Part shown: one piece after another, positions 13,101 to 23,298 of the stretch
How positions within the stretch are numbered: position 1 is the first letter of the stretch
Layout of the letters: each line of letters starts with the position of its first letter
Source: Crambe crambe
Taxonomy: Eukaryota > Porifera > Demospongiae > Poecilosclerida > Crambeidae
DNA length: 64,000 nucleotides
Reading direction: 5' to 3'
Assembly: GCA_963924555.1 (NCBI GenBank)
Contig: OZ004584.1
Span: 3,409,001-3,473,000, forward strand
Notes under the pieces: generated by a model
Seen by the model: the letters and a program-made list of their open reading frames with translations, nothing else
Told to the model about the DNA's origin: nothing
The model's database searches: none
Program-made: the position numbers and the translations under genes

Positions 13101-16100
13101 CTTGGAACCAGACAGTATAACAACTGAAGATTGGGCCACACCCCTTCGTTCTTGAACTTTGACCTGACTTATAGTCACATGGCTTGGTTGGACCCCTAAC
13201 AAGACAGATAATGTCACCTACAAATAACACAATAATTATTACATTCATACACAAAAATTAGCTCATCACGCTAAATGAAATTAAGATAATTTTCAAGGCT
13301 CAATGTCAGTAAAGACAAAGTAAGATGAAAGTTGAAATTTGCTATGGTGACAGCTATTACCATAATACACATAATTATACACTTACTCTTATTTCTCCAA
13401 GAGTTGAATTTTTATGGAACCCCATGACAACTTCATTCTCACTGACTCCTCTTGCCTTCCTCTCCTTGGCTCCCAGACTTGGATGGGTCACATGCAGCTG
13501 TATGGGCTCTGACTCCTCCCCCATACGGATTACATCCCCATTCACCTCCACTCCATCCCAGAAGAAGAGGTGCGACTCATCAGTGATGTCCAAGGCAGCA
13601 AGAGAAGCTTCATCTTTGTCTAGGAATGCCATTATAAGCAGATGTAAGTACAGCTATCAGACAAATCAGGATTGCTGAGGGATTGATGGAGGCTTGTTAG
13701 AGTCCAAGAAACTTATATATGTATGTCATTAAGGTTACTATTATAAAACTTAGCTAGTTAAAAGTTCAAACTGATATGCTTCTGCTTGAAATACAACTAC
13801 CGTGCATTCAAACCGTAAAATATCATGATCATGTACTCAAACCATCATGCATTACAAACTGTACATTCAAAAAAGGGATGCGACAAAGAGAGAATTGATT
13901 AACTACTTTCATCACAATGTATACATACCAGATACAATGTCATAAAGGTGCAATCCAGCAGGGAGAAACCGTGCTGTATGAATGACAGCTGAGTCTTCTC
14001 CAATGCACATCATATCAGGATAGCTCTAGAAATTTAGAAACACAAACTATACTTACATATATACATCAGGTAACACTATAGACAAGTCTTGAAGATGGTT
14101 ACAGTATGCATACAAATAGTTTACAATGTGAATACAAGGTGCTACAATGTGAACACAAAAAAAGAGCTTACATGGTAATTGGCAATGTATGTACTATACA
14201 TTCACCTCTGAAACAAGGTCCTTCATATCCTTGATAGTTTTTCGTCTATCAATATCAATGATAAATGGGTCCGAATCCTGCAGGAAGAAAGGTCAGAACC
14301 TACAGTGCTTAGTGATGTCCTGATATTTCTAGTTTGATTGGACCTTTGGCAGGATATTTTGCTTAACTATTGAGTAGAAATATTAATTCTGGCCACATTT
14401 TCACCAGTCATTTTGTCCTGGCAAGTAAATTATGATAGGACATTTGACAATTTTGACTGGAAAAATAATATCCTGTGTATAACACCATAAAATATCATGT
14501 TCAGGAATTTCCTCAATATAGAGTGGAATCTGAGCCCAATGTGGACACCTTTGTGACCAGGAGAAAACATCCAAAGTATACATAGAGAGGTGCCCTTATT
14601 TCAGGGATCATTTATATAATATCATGCATATTGCAATGGGAGGTGTCCTGATTATAGAGAGGAAGTCCACGGTGACACTGAGGAGTCCCACGTACTGTAC
14701 TTCCATGCAACCTTTAGGTATTTTATGCCACTCACATCCAACTTCTGCAGAGCAGCGTTGCCATAATAGTACTTGGAGTGATGGTGAAGGTTCACCCTAA
14801 TAATGTTGACAGCAGTCTCAAATGTAACTCTAAGGAAGAAATGATAATGATATTATGAGGCGATCTTTCTTAAGATAGATTCTTTTGTGTACCTCTCTTC
14901 TATTATTTTACTGTTTTCTTGAATAACTTTTGCAATGAGTCTATGAGGAACACCAAATGTAGGACACCCTCTAGCTGCAGTAAGATCAATCATTATTTAA
15001 ATCGTAAATACATATAACCAGATAATCTTGCTGGCATAGCCTAATGAAGCACGAAAGCTTCAGTGAAACATAAAATGAGACTGTAAAAGTGTGATAAAGA
15101 ATCTTTGATAAATTAAATCTTGATTATGTGTACAATGGGATTGATATGTGCATAATGGAGTATGAAGGAGAGAAAAGAGATGGTGGAGATTACATTGTAT
15201 GTACATACCTTCTACAGGTCTCTTTAAAGACCTTTTCCTGTAGAAGAGCATGTAAGCACTCTGCTTGCCCTGGAACATCTTGTCTATGGCATGGCTCAAA
15301 ATGGGACTCACACGAGTGTCATTGAACTCGAACCAACGCTGCCCAGAGGAAGGAATGGGCTTAGGTCTACATGTAAAACACCAACCACTATGAAACAAAT
15401 GCTAGTGTGTTTATATTAATCCAGTGATCATTTAGTACTTCTGATGTTCAATTTAAAGGGAATGATATGGAGAAACTGACCGTGACTTGTTGATGGGTGG
15501 GGCTACCCCACCCACATCAAGTGTTTCCCCTTCTTGTTCCATATCTTGTTGCCTGAGCTCTGTGGTTTCCTCCTCCTCCTCCCCAGCTTTATCTGGAGAC
15601 TCCATCTTGACATCCCGTCCACAAGCACTCACACTGATGTCCAATCTCCCTGTCTTCTCTGTTGCCTCCTCAAGATTGTTACTTGGGTTACGTTGCAGTG
15701 ATTCAGCTGCTACTGATTGGCCAGATATGTCTGAAGTTTGAAAGGATCTCTCATGGTCTAAGGAGGAAGATGGCTGGGCAGACTTCAAGAAGATTTGATC
15801 ATTTTCAATCATCGTGAATATATCAGCACATGACTTCACAAACTGGACATACAGTAAGTACATACATAATATACTTATTTATGTAATGCACTATTAATAG
15901 GGCTACATTGGTCATTGGACATGGAAAGCTATTAGGGCTATTACCATCGATTTCAGGTTGGTTGTCCAAATGTAACCAGCCATGCACGTAGTTTCATTCA
16001 AAATTCTGCACATGCACCGGTTTGAGCCAAAAAAATTTAAACAACGAACCTGAAATCAATGGTAAATGCAGTACAAAGGTTTTAGGAAATCTTGCAAAAT

Positions 16101-18741
16101 GCTGAGTGTGCATTATCATGCATGCTCAACTTTTGAGCCTTGAAAATCTCACCGGAGAAGGTGAATGGCATGCTAATAGCTCTTCAAAGCTTACTTCTCT
16201 ACAATTTTAAAAAATTCAAGCAGTGCGCATGCGTAGTAGTCCGAGGCCTGACGACCAATTTTTGCAAGATTCCCTAAAACCTCTGTAACTCAATTATAAT
16301 GTCTAACTACTGAGCATGTGCAACGACACATGATACTGATCATATGTGATGGATACCGATGAAATTATGGGGTAGGGTCTCTACCTTTACTATTGTTTGA
16401 ATACTCACTTTTGAAATCGGTCCAAATTGTTTCTTGAATCTTTTATTCCAAGTCACTCCAGTTTGATCTTGCAGAGTCTATCAATGAGGATAAGCCTATT
16501 GCTATCGTATTCCTTCACAGTTTACTTTATGTTGGATATTTTTGTCACTCTTTATTGGTCTCACATACATACCTTACAGAGTTTGCTGATCGAGGCAGAG
16601 CCACCTTGCTGCTCTAGCAGAGCAGCCAACAGGTCAGCCGGATTTTCATAGTCTATGAGATCCACCTTGCCTGAAGCTGGGTCTGGAGGAAGATGCACAG
16701 GCTCATCATCCTACATGAAAACGAAAGTACGTGCAAAAAAAAAAAAAAATGACAGTGCAACCTCTCAATGTGGACTCCTTGAATTCAGTTCTAACCAGGA
16801 CACTTTTATGTATAACTTATGCATGTGCATTAATTGATTCAGCCCTGAGACAAGGACATCTCTGTTCCCTAAAGTGTCCATGTTGATAATTAGATCTAAT
16901 ATGTATTGTAGATTTCACAATAACAGGAGTTAAGTAACCAAATTGCTCTTGCTTTCTTTATCTGTACAAGGCACTGAAGTTTTCTAGGTGGTAGGGTGGA
17001 CCCACCAATGGAGTAGCTTAATGAGGTGTTGTTATTGTAGTCATATGCACCACTCACAGGATGTGTCCACTGTCCAAGGTCATCTACATCTCTGATGTAT
17101 GCAGTGTAGTGGCCAGAATGAGTACTCCCACTGTGTATCACCACAGAGAAGAGTTCATATATTGCATCACCCTTTACCGAACCATCTTCACAATAGGGAG
17201 TCATGTCCAATAACATAGGAAACTTGAATCTGCTATTATCCTAGAAATTGAAGTTAACGTGTAGTAGACCTTTCCTTCAAAACGCAATGTAAGAGCTCAT
17301 ACCTTATATCTCTCTCCTTTCTTGAAATCATACAAGAATCTCAAGAGTGCAAAGGTCAGAATGGGTGGCAGTTTCCGAATATGACAACCCTGTACCAGAG
17401 CCATAGGAAAGAATTATAATTTTTTGCACTCTAGAGTTTATTCTTGCCATCTAAGATTGTTGATAGAACAGAATTTGTGCTATTCACACCAAATTTGCAT
17501 ACATGACAACCCTTTACCAAAATTATTACTTGATGACCTTTACCAAATAATATTCCAGCTGCACCTTCTACAACTTTTCTACTAGGCCTATAGAGGACTG
17601 TGGTGAGTAGGAAGTATTCTTCCAATAATGTAAAAAAGCTATCTGATGGCTCGTGCATTATGTAACCTCATGCACTATACCCCTTAGAACTAACCAGAGG
17701 TACATGCTTCCAATATATTGGTCCTGTGATGATGCCATTTTCATGTGCTATCATACTCTACATGATAAGACACAAGAGTCTTAATTATTTACCCGTTTGG
17801 CATTCACTAGTTTCTGACATCTTCCACAGTAGTACTGGTTAGAGCCCTCCAGTGGTTCTAGTTTGACGAAGGACTCCTTCAGAGCTTCTTCCAGACCTGT
17901 GTGCCCAGACAGAGCCACTGCCACATCCAGAAACTCCTCCTCCCTCCCACTCACACCTCTACACATTTGACATGTGATCTATGTACATTGATATATCATT
18001 CAACATGGCTGCATTGCAACTTTGTGATCTGGCTGCATTGCAATTTTGTGATCATAATAAAAGGCAACAGTTTACTACTAGCCACCATCTCCGAACTGGT
18101 ACATAAATAATTGTGGCAAGGTATCACATTCCAGGACTAACAACAAACCTGCTGTACAGTGGATCCATGGTACAATTTAGAAATGAGCTGTTCCCCTGAA
18201 GTGCCAAAGAGAGAGGACTCTATAGCACTGAACAAAATCCTATTCAACTCCTGCACATCATGTTGCTGCAACTCCTGTATAAAGAGATAGTTAGAGTGTG
18301 TGAGTACAGAACTGGAAATATTAATCTGAATCAACCAGACATCCAGTACCCTATAAACTATAACTGCAGACATCCAGCACCCTATAACTGAAATCAATCA
18401 GACATCCAGTACCCTATAACTAGACATCCAGTACTCTATAACTGAAATCAACAGACATCCAGTACCCTATAACTAGACATCCAGTACTCTATAACTGAAA
18501 TCTATCAGACATCCAGTACCCTATAACTAGACATCCAGTACTCTATAACTGAAATCAATCAGACATCCAGTACCCTATAACTGAATCAATCAGACATCCA
18601 ACATATGGCCAGTACATCCATCCAGTAGCAAAATTTGGTTGGCAGTTTACTTGAATTGGTCAAAAAATGACCAACAGTTATTTCTAGCCTGTGTGTGTGT
18701 GCTCCCAATTCAATCACGAGAGAGAGAGAGAGAGCAAGAGA

Positions 18742-18780
<39 letters not shown>

Positions 18781-18799
18781 AGAGAAGAGAAGAGAGGGA

Positions 18800-18870
<71 letters not shown>

Positions 18871-20758
18871 GCACCAACGTTTCCTGACCATTGAAAATGA
18901 AAACAGAACAACTTACTTCACTATTAGTCCATCCAAAACTATCAGTGAGGGAAGTAACATCTGCACTCAGCTGGTCCAGAAGAAGAAGACGAGCAAATAA
19001 ATGCTGCAACTGAATTGGAATTTGTCGGACCTGGAAATACATATCACATTGTTGAAATTTACCCAGCACTTTATAACATCAACTTCCAAACTGTTACTTC
19101 ATTAAGGGGTCAAAAGGGGAAGGCCGTGTCACATGAAAAATGGTCCTCCGTGAAAAATGGTCAGACTATTTTGCGCAGTCCGCCAGGACAAAAACTTGCA
19201 ATGAAATTGGTCCCCCATGCGAAATTTGGTCCAGTCCACGTTAGATGTCCACATGTATCTAGAAGCAGTTTGCTGGATACTGGAAGCAGTGTGCTGGTAG
19301 CTAGCCCTTCCCCTGGCCTAGCCCTAGCCAAGCCCTTTGACCCTAGCCTTGGAGTTACAAAATCCACACCAGTAACTCCCATACAGGCATGCGTGCGTGT
19401 GAAAACAACCCCCCCCCATGCCCCTAGATGTGGTCACATGACCACACCACCCTAGCCCTTCCCCTGGCCCTTCCCCTGGCCCTAGCCAAACTCTTTGGTC
19501 ATACAACCCTAGCCTTGGAGTTACAACACCACCAGTAGCTACCACTTTTATCAGCGAAGGACCATTTTTATCAATCGATAAAAATAGTCTGACCAGACTG
19601 AAAATAATAGTCCGGCCGGGTGGACCAATTTTGGCCAGACTTTTGTGACAACCGTAGGTGTGTTTACTTTGCCAATTTACTTTGCCAATTTACTTTGCAA
19701 TGCATAGGGGTCACAAACTGTGCTAGCCTCGTCCCCAGGCTCTCGCGCGCACGGAAGGAGGGAGGGGAAGAAAGAGAGCCTGGTACACAGTGATCGTAAA
19801 TTTCATCACGTGCGACTTCTGCCGCCCGGCGCGTTATCTAATTGCGTTATCTAATTATGACGCGCGATGATGCTTCGATGTGCTACAATTAGAAATGGAT
19901 TATTCGATTTAGATCTACCATCAATCAGGGGAGAAACTACCAGTACAGCACAGTTCTTGGAAGCGTCAAGTTGGTTATACTGGTGTTCCATCACAAAAGG
20001 GAGGATTTTATAACATAGGCTCTTCCCAAAGCCAGTAGGAATATGCTGCTTCCTTCGTAAACGGCTCTGATCGACAGATGCTGCTCATCCTTCAAGGAGA
20101 GATCGCTAAACCTACCTTCCAAGTCCGTCTTCTTCAAACTAGCACTAGGATTCATAGGAACACTAGATCTATAGACACTCCATTATCAATGACATCATTT
20201 GTATTAGGCATTTGTACCTAGAATGAACCGAAGAATTACAGAAGAATACAAATTCACAGATTTCTGTAAAAAACCTGAGCATGCGCAGTCAGTGTGTACC
20301 AGGCTCTCTTTCTTCCCCTCCCCCCTTCCGTGCGCGCACGAGAGCCTGGGGACGAGGCTAAAACTGTGCATGTTGTACAATTACATCAAACATCTCACCA
20401 TGGAATTATCAGTGTCATTTCTTTCTGATGATATTCCGAGCTCAGACTCTTCAATACTAAACAGTGCCTCTGTGGAAAGATAGAAAGCATTGGTAAGGGT
20501 CGTCAATTAATAAGTCATTTATCGCAAGTAGCTGTTGGTACATGGTATAACTAGTGTATTACCCCGAAATTCTGGAGTGAAATGAAGTGTCTGCAACAGA
20601 GAATTGAGGTAGCATGTTGCTCCGAGATTACTAAGGCCACAGAGGCCCGTAGAACCTCTCGGAACTGCGGGCTTGGGAATGCTACTCTTCTTGCTCGGCT
20701 CTACTTTCTCACTAGGACTTGATTTAGTGTCTTCATCGTCAAATAATCCTTGAAACAT
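13101..20758 (-). CDS. USP40: Ubiquitin carboxyl-terminal hydrolase 40 (17 exons seen)
   Basis: Cysteine protease of the USP family that removes ubiquitin from proteins. Exons (minus strand, high to low): 20563-20758, 20399-20469, 18917-19030, 18149-18274, 17793-17978, 17303-17389, 16968-17240 (low end less sure), 16578-16710, 16409-16467, 15481-15842, 15209-15366, 14893-14974, 14736-14829, 14206-14277, 13929-14025, 13387-13619, 13101-13217. All phases agree and give 820 codons without a stop. The Cys box NLGATCYLNSLLQ is in exon 1, CxxC zinc-like pairs are in exon 5, and the His box STHSGHYTAYIRD is in exon 7. Long stretches match my recollection of human USP40: LLQTLHFTPEFRE, LTDSFGWT, QHDVQELNRILFSA, MFQGKQSAYMLFYRK, LPAGLHLY, FFWDGVEVNGD. 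Exons 13-17 look like ubiquitin-like folds. Human USP40 is about 1,235 residues. The C-terminal part left of 13101 was not found and may be lost or hidden among the repeats. Confidence 0.93.
18329..18605. repeat. USP40: Minisatellite in a USP40 intron
   Basis: Tandem, slightly varied units built from AGACATCCAGTACCCTATAA with or without a CTGAAATCAATC extension (about 20 and 32 bases), roughly ten units. It lies in the intron between USP40 exons 3 and 4. Short and long units alternate, so it is a higher-order repeat. Confidence 0.9.
18719..18868. repeat. (GA)n microsatellite
   Basis: About 150 bases of almost pure GA dinucleotides, interrupted by AAGAGA and GGGAGAGGG variants, about 50 bases beyond the 3' end of USP40 exon 3 (inside the intron). 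Open frames over it are artefacts. Confidence 0.95.
19300..19545. repeat. Imperfect direct duplication in a USP40 intron
   Basis: About 90 bases at 19300-19385 recur at 19452-19545. Both begin CTAGCCCTTCCCCTGGCC and contain CCCTAGCCTTGGAGTTACAA. There is an internal CCTTCCCCTGGC microrepeat. It is in the same intron as the helicase-bearing MITE. Confidence 0.75.
19724..20360. mobile_element. MITE with captured RecQ-like fragment, copy 1
   Basis: The ends are inverted: TAGCCTCGTCCCCAGGCTCT at the left, with its reverse complement at the right. Target duplication AAACTGTGC (9 bp) is exact on both sides (19715-19723 and 20361-20369). On the minus strand at about 19930-20110 the sequence, read in short frames, keeps a helicase motif I region (PTGFGKSLCYKILPF) typical of RecQ-type helicases. 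The perfect duplication means a recent insertion, here in the intron between USP40 exons 2 and 3. The second copy is at 58574-59147. A 9-bp duplication fits MuDR or Merlin-type transposases, but the autonomous parent is unknown. Confidence 0.88.
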
Positions 20759-21100
20759 ACTCTTTTTGAAGCTCTCCGACCCTGAGATGGTACGTACCTA
20801 GCTAGCTAGCTATGCCATGGTGGTGGGCGTGGTTTATACTTTTATTGATGATGACCATTACCAGGCCCGGTTCGATGGCGCATGCGCAGACAATATTACT
20901 CTAATTAAAATGCTATCCAAATGAGTAACAGAAACAGCACAATCGTTCTCACTGTTTTCATGGTGCAGTGTTAAATCGTTAATTTTTCTTCACACCAAGA
21001 TGCTGAATGGAATATTGTCTCGATACCCAGAACTTTTTGTTCAGACTCCCACTGCAGAGTCTGGCCCCATGGCCGGCCAACAATGCAGCACAACAAATTA
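20759..21100. other. Intergenic region upstream of USP40
   Basis: This 342-base gap lies between the USP40 start codon and the stop of the TSSK-like gene on the same strand. It must hold the USP40 promoter and the 3' end of the kinase gene. GCTAGCTAGCTA occurs near 20800. No TATA box or clear polyadenylation signal stands out. Confidence 0.5.
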
Positions 21101-22705
21101 CTATGCGGTGCTGGCAGAATCGTTTGTTTCATACCGAGACACTGAATGGAATGCAGTCTTAGTGTCCAAGACTCTTGATGCATTTTGATGTCCATGACCA
21201 TGATTGGGTGGTGGATCTCCACTTTCTGAGTCAGTATTGGTGGCAGAACCGGGTGTAAGGAGATTCTGTGGCTGAGAGTTTTGAAGAACTGCAACTGGAA
21301 ATGTGTTGCTCCTTGATTTAGGAGGTTTGGGTTCAGAGGATTCCAGCAGTGGATGATTTCTGACTGTTCCTCCAGGTCCACTTGATGCAGCCACTGCATG
21401 CTCTGCTTTGGATTTTGTCTTGACCTCCTTGCTAGGGCCTGATGCTGAAGGATATCTGGGATGGAATTCAGCCACCCCACCAGCACCTGTTGACGAATGG
21501 CGGCCACTGCCTGATTGTATATGGCGGCCAGAGCTGGATATGTAGCCAGAGCTTTTGCCTCTCGATTTTGGGGGAAACTGATAGCTTTGGTGTTTGGACT
21601 TTTGATCAGCTTCAATAATCTCCTGCAGTCCCCTAGCCTTTGGTCGAGGTACTTCTGGTCTCTCACTCACAGGATTTGACTGAATGTTGAAAGAGAGTGG
21701 CACATTTATCCATGGATGGTTTTGGATGTAGGCCATATCTGCTCTTTCATGAGGCAAAAATGTCAAAATTTTAACAATCAGTGTTTTCAGTTTTTCAGTA
21801 TGCCTAGAAGAAAACTTTACACCTGCAGCAATATCAGCCATAAGAACACTAGTGCTGGTATCTTTGAATGGTAAACGACCAGTAACCATAGCATACAGGA
21901 TGACTCCCATACTCCAAATATCAGCCAGTGGTCCATTGTAAGGATTTCCTAAAATTACCTCAGGAGCCGCATATGCAAACGATCCACAAAAAGTCTTCAA
22001 GTTACCATCAAACTTCCTTGCAAAGCCAAAATCAGATATCTTCAGTCTCATGTGTGAGTCCAGCAAGAGATTTTCGCACTTCAAGTCTCGATGAACAACA
22101 CCTCTTGAGTGGCAGTGATCCACTCCCTTGACCAGATCAGAAAAAAAACCTCTTGCCAAACGTTCTGAGAGATATTTACGCTCATTTATGAAATCGAGTA
22201 GATCTCCTTTATCCGCTAATTCCATGACAAAGAATATTGTTTCAGGTGTCTCAATCACTTCATAGAGTTTTATGATGTGTTCATTACTCACAGCTTTCAT
22301 GGTTTCTATTTCACGGGGGAGAAAACGCTGTACAACTTCTTTAGGGGTAGCCAGTTTATTCACAATTTTGATAGCGACTTGTATGTTCATTTTCAGTGAT
22401 GTTCCTATTTTCACTTTGGCATATGCTCCAGTCCCCAACGTATTTCCACTGTCTAGAATGTACCCTTTTCGATGGAGAACCATCATGGAGCTAGGTGTTG
22501 CAACTCCGCGCCTCTTATGATGGTGAGATAGCTCAGTGGAAGTTTTCTTGCGTGTCCCTCCTTCTCTGCTGCTTTCCCCCGGAGTAAATGAGCTTTTCTT
22601 ACTGCCAGACTTCGTTGCAGGTGGAGGAATTGGCCTGCTCGGGCCAGACTCGAGATGATGGTCCGGCTGTTGAGGCGTCTTGCTGGCATCTCCTGGGTTA
22701 GGCAT
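21101..22705 (-). CDS. TSSK-like serine/threonine kinase, single exon
   Basis: 534 codons without introns. The N-terminal tail (about residues 1-75) is rich in Ser, Pro and Lys. The kinase domain covers about residues 80-345, with glycine loop GTGAYAKV, VAIKIV lysine, catalytic loop HRDLKCENLLL, DFGFARKF and the activation segment CGSFAYAAPEV. HRDLKCEN, DFGFAR and CGSFAYAAPE are characteristic of the testis-specific serine kinase branch of the CAMK group, whose members act in sperm. All catalytic residues are present, so it should be active. The roughly 190-residue tail is low-complexity (Ser/Gly/His/Pro) and much longer than in vertebrate TSSKs. Lack of introns suggests an origin by retroposition or an intronless ancestral form. 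It starts 264 bases from a second TSSK-like gene pointing the other way. Confidence 0.9.
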   Translation of the reverse strand: MPNPGDASKTPQQPDHHLESGPSRPIPPPATKSGSKKSSFTPGESSREGGTRKKTSTELSHHHKRRGVATPSSMMVLHRKGYILDSGNTLGTGAYAKVKIGTSLKMNIQVAIKIVNKLATPKEVVQRFLPREIETMKAVSNEHIIKLYEVIETPETIFFVMELADKGDLLDFINERKYLSERLARGFFSDLVKGVDHCHSRGVVHRDLKCENLLLDSHMRLKISDFGFARKFDGNLKTFCGSFAYAAPEVILGNPYNGPLADIWSMGVILYAMVTGRLPFKDTSTSVLMADIAAGVKFSSRHTEKLKTLIVKILTFLPHERADMAYIQNHPWINVPLSFNIQSNPVSERPEVPRPKARGLQEIIEADQKSKHQSYQFPPKSRGKSSGYISSSGRHIQSGSGRHSSTGAGGVAEFHPRYPSASGPSKEVKTKSKAEHAVAASSGPGGTVRNHPLLESSEPKPPKSRSNTFPVAVLQNSQPQNLLTPGSATNTDSESGDPPPNHGHGHQNASRVLDTKTAFHSVSRYETNDSASTA

Positions 22706-22969
22706 CTCATTCTGGTCACATTTTAATTTTTTTACAGATTGCTGCTAAAGTATGAGTTTAAATACAAGGGTCGAGGAATAGAGACGCTAACGCATGGCAT
22801 CAAAGAAGCTAGCGTCCGAGTCCAGCTAGTCACCAAAGGGATCTTGCGCGTTCTCAGAACGACAGACAATAGCTAGGTATAGTATCTCTAACAGTAGCGT
22901 CTTCATACTTTATTCTAGTACTAGTCCAGTAAACAACAGGCCCCATTGCATGCACTCATTCTGGAAAGA
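22706..22969. promoter_or_regulatory. Shared region between two divergent kinase genes
   Basis: 264 bases separate the start codons of two head-to-head TSSK-like genes, so promoters for both directions must lie here or in 5' untranslated exons. No TATA box was identified. Co-expression, for example in sperm-forming cells, is an inference from the gene family and the layout. Confidence 0.5.
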
Positions 22970-23237
22970 ATGACACTTCGAGATAATGCAGCGGGAACCT
23001 CTCACTTCAACAATGAGTGGTGGCATATTCCGAGACAGATCTACATAAAATGTACATCAGATCTTATACCCTGTCCCGAAGCTATGGGGTACACCATGGG
23101 AAAGACACTGGGCAGCGGGACTTACGCTAAAGTGAAAGCAGCTTGGTCGCCCTTCGAAGGAAAAATGGTGAGCCCCACCTTCCTTTGAATGAGCTCCGCC
23201 CACGTTTATAACTTAATGACAACTGTTTGTGGGAAGT

Positions 23238-23298
<61 letters not shown>

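Noticed and set aside
18329-18605. CRISPR-like array
   Set aside because: There are no unique spacers; the units are directly tandem and it lies in a eukaryotic intron.
18586-19069. Several long open frames of Ser/Leu or Arg/Glu on both strands
   Set aside because: They are translations of the (GA)n microsatellite; the only coding part here is USP40 exon 3 (18917-19030).
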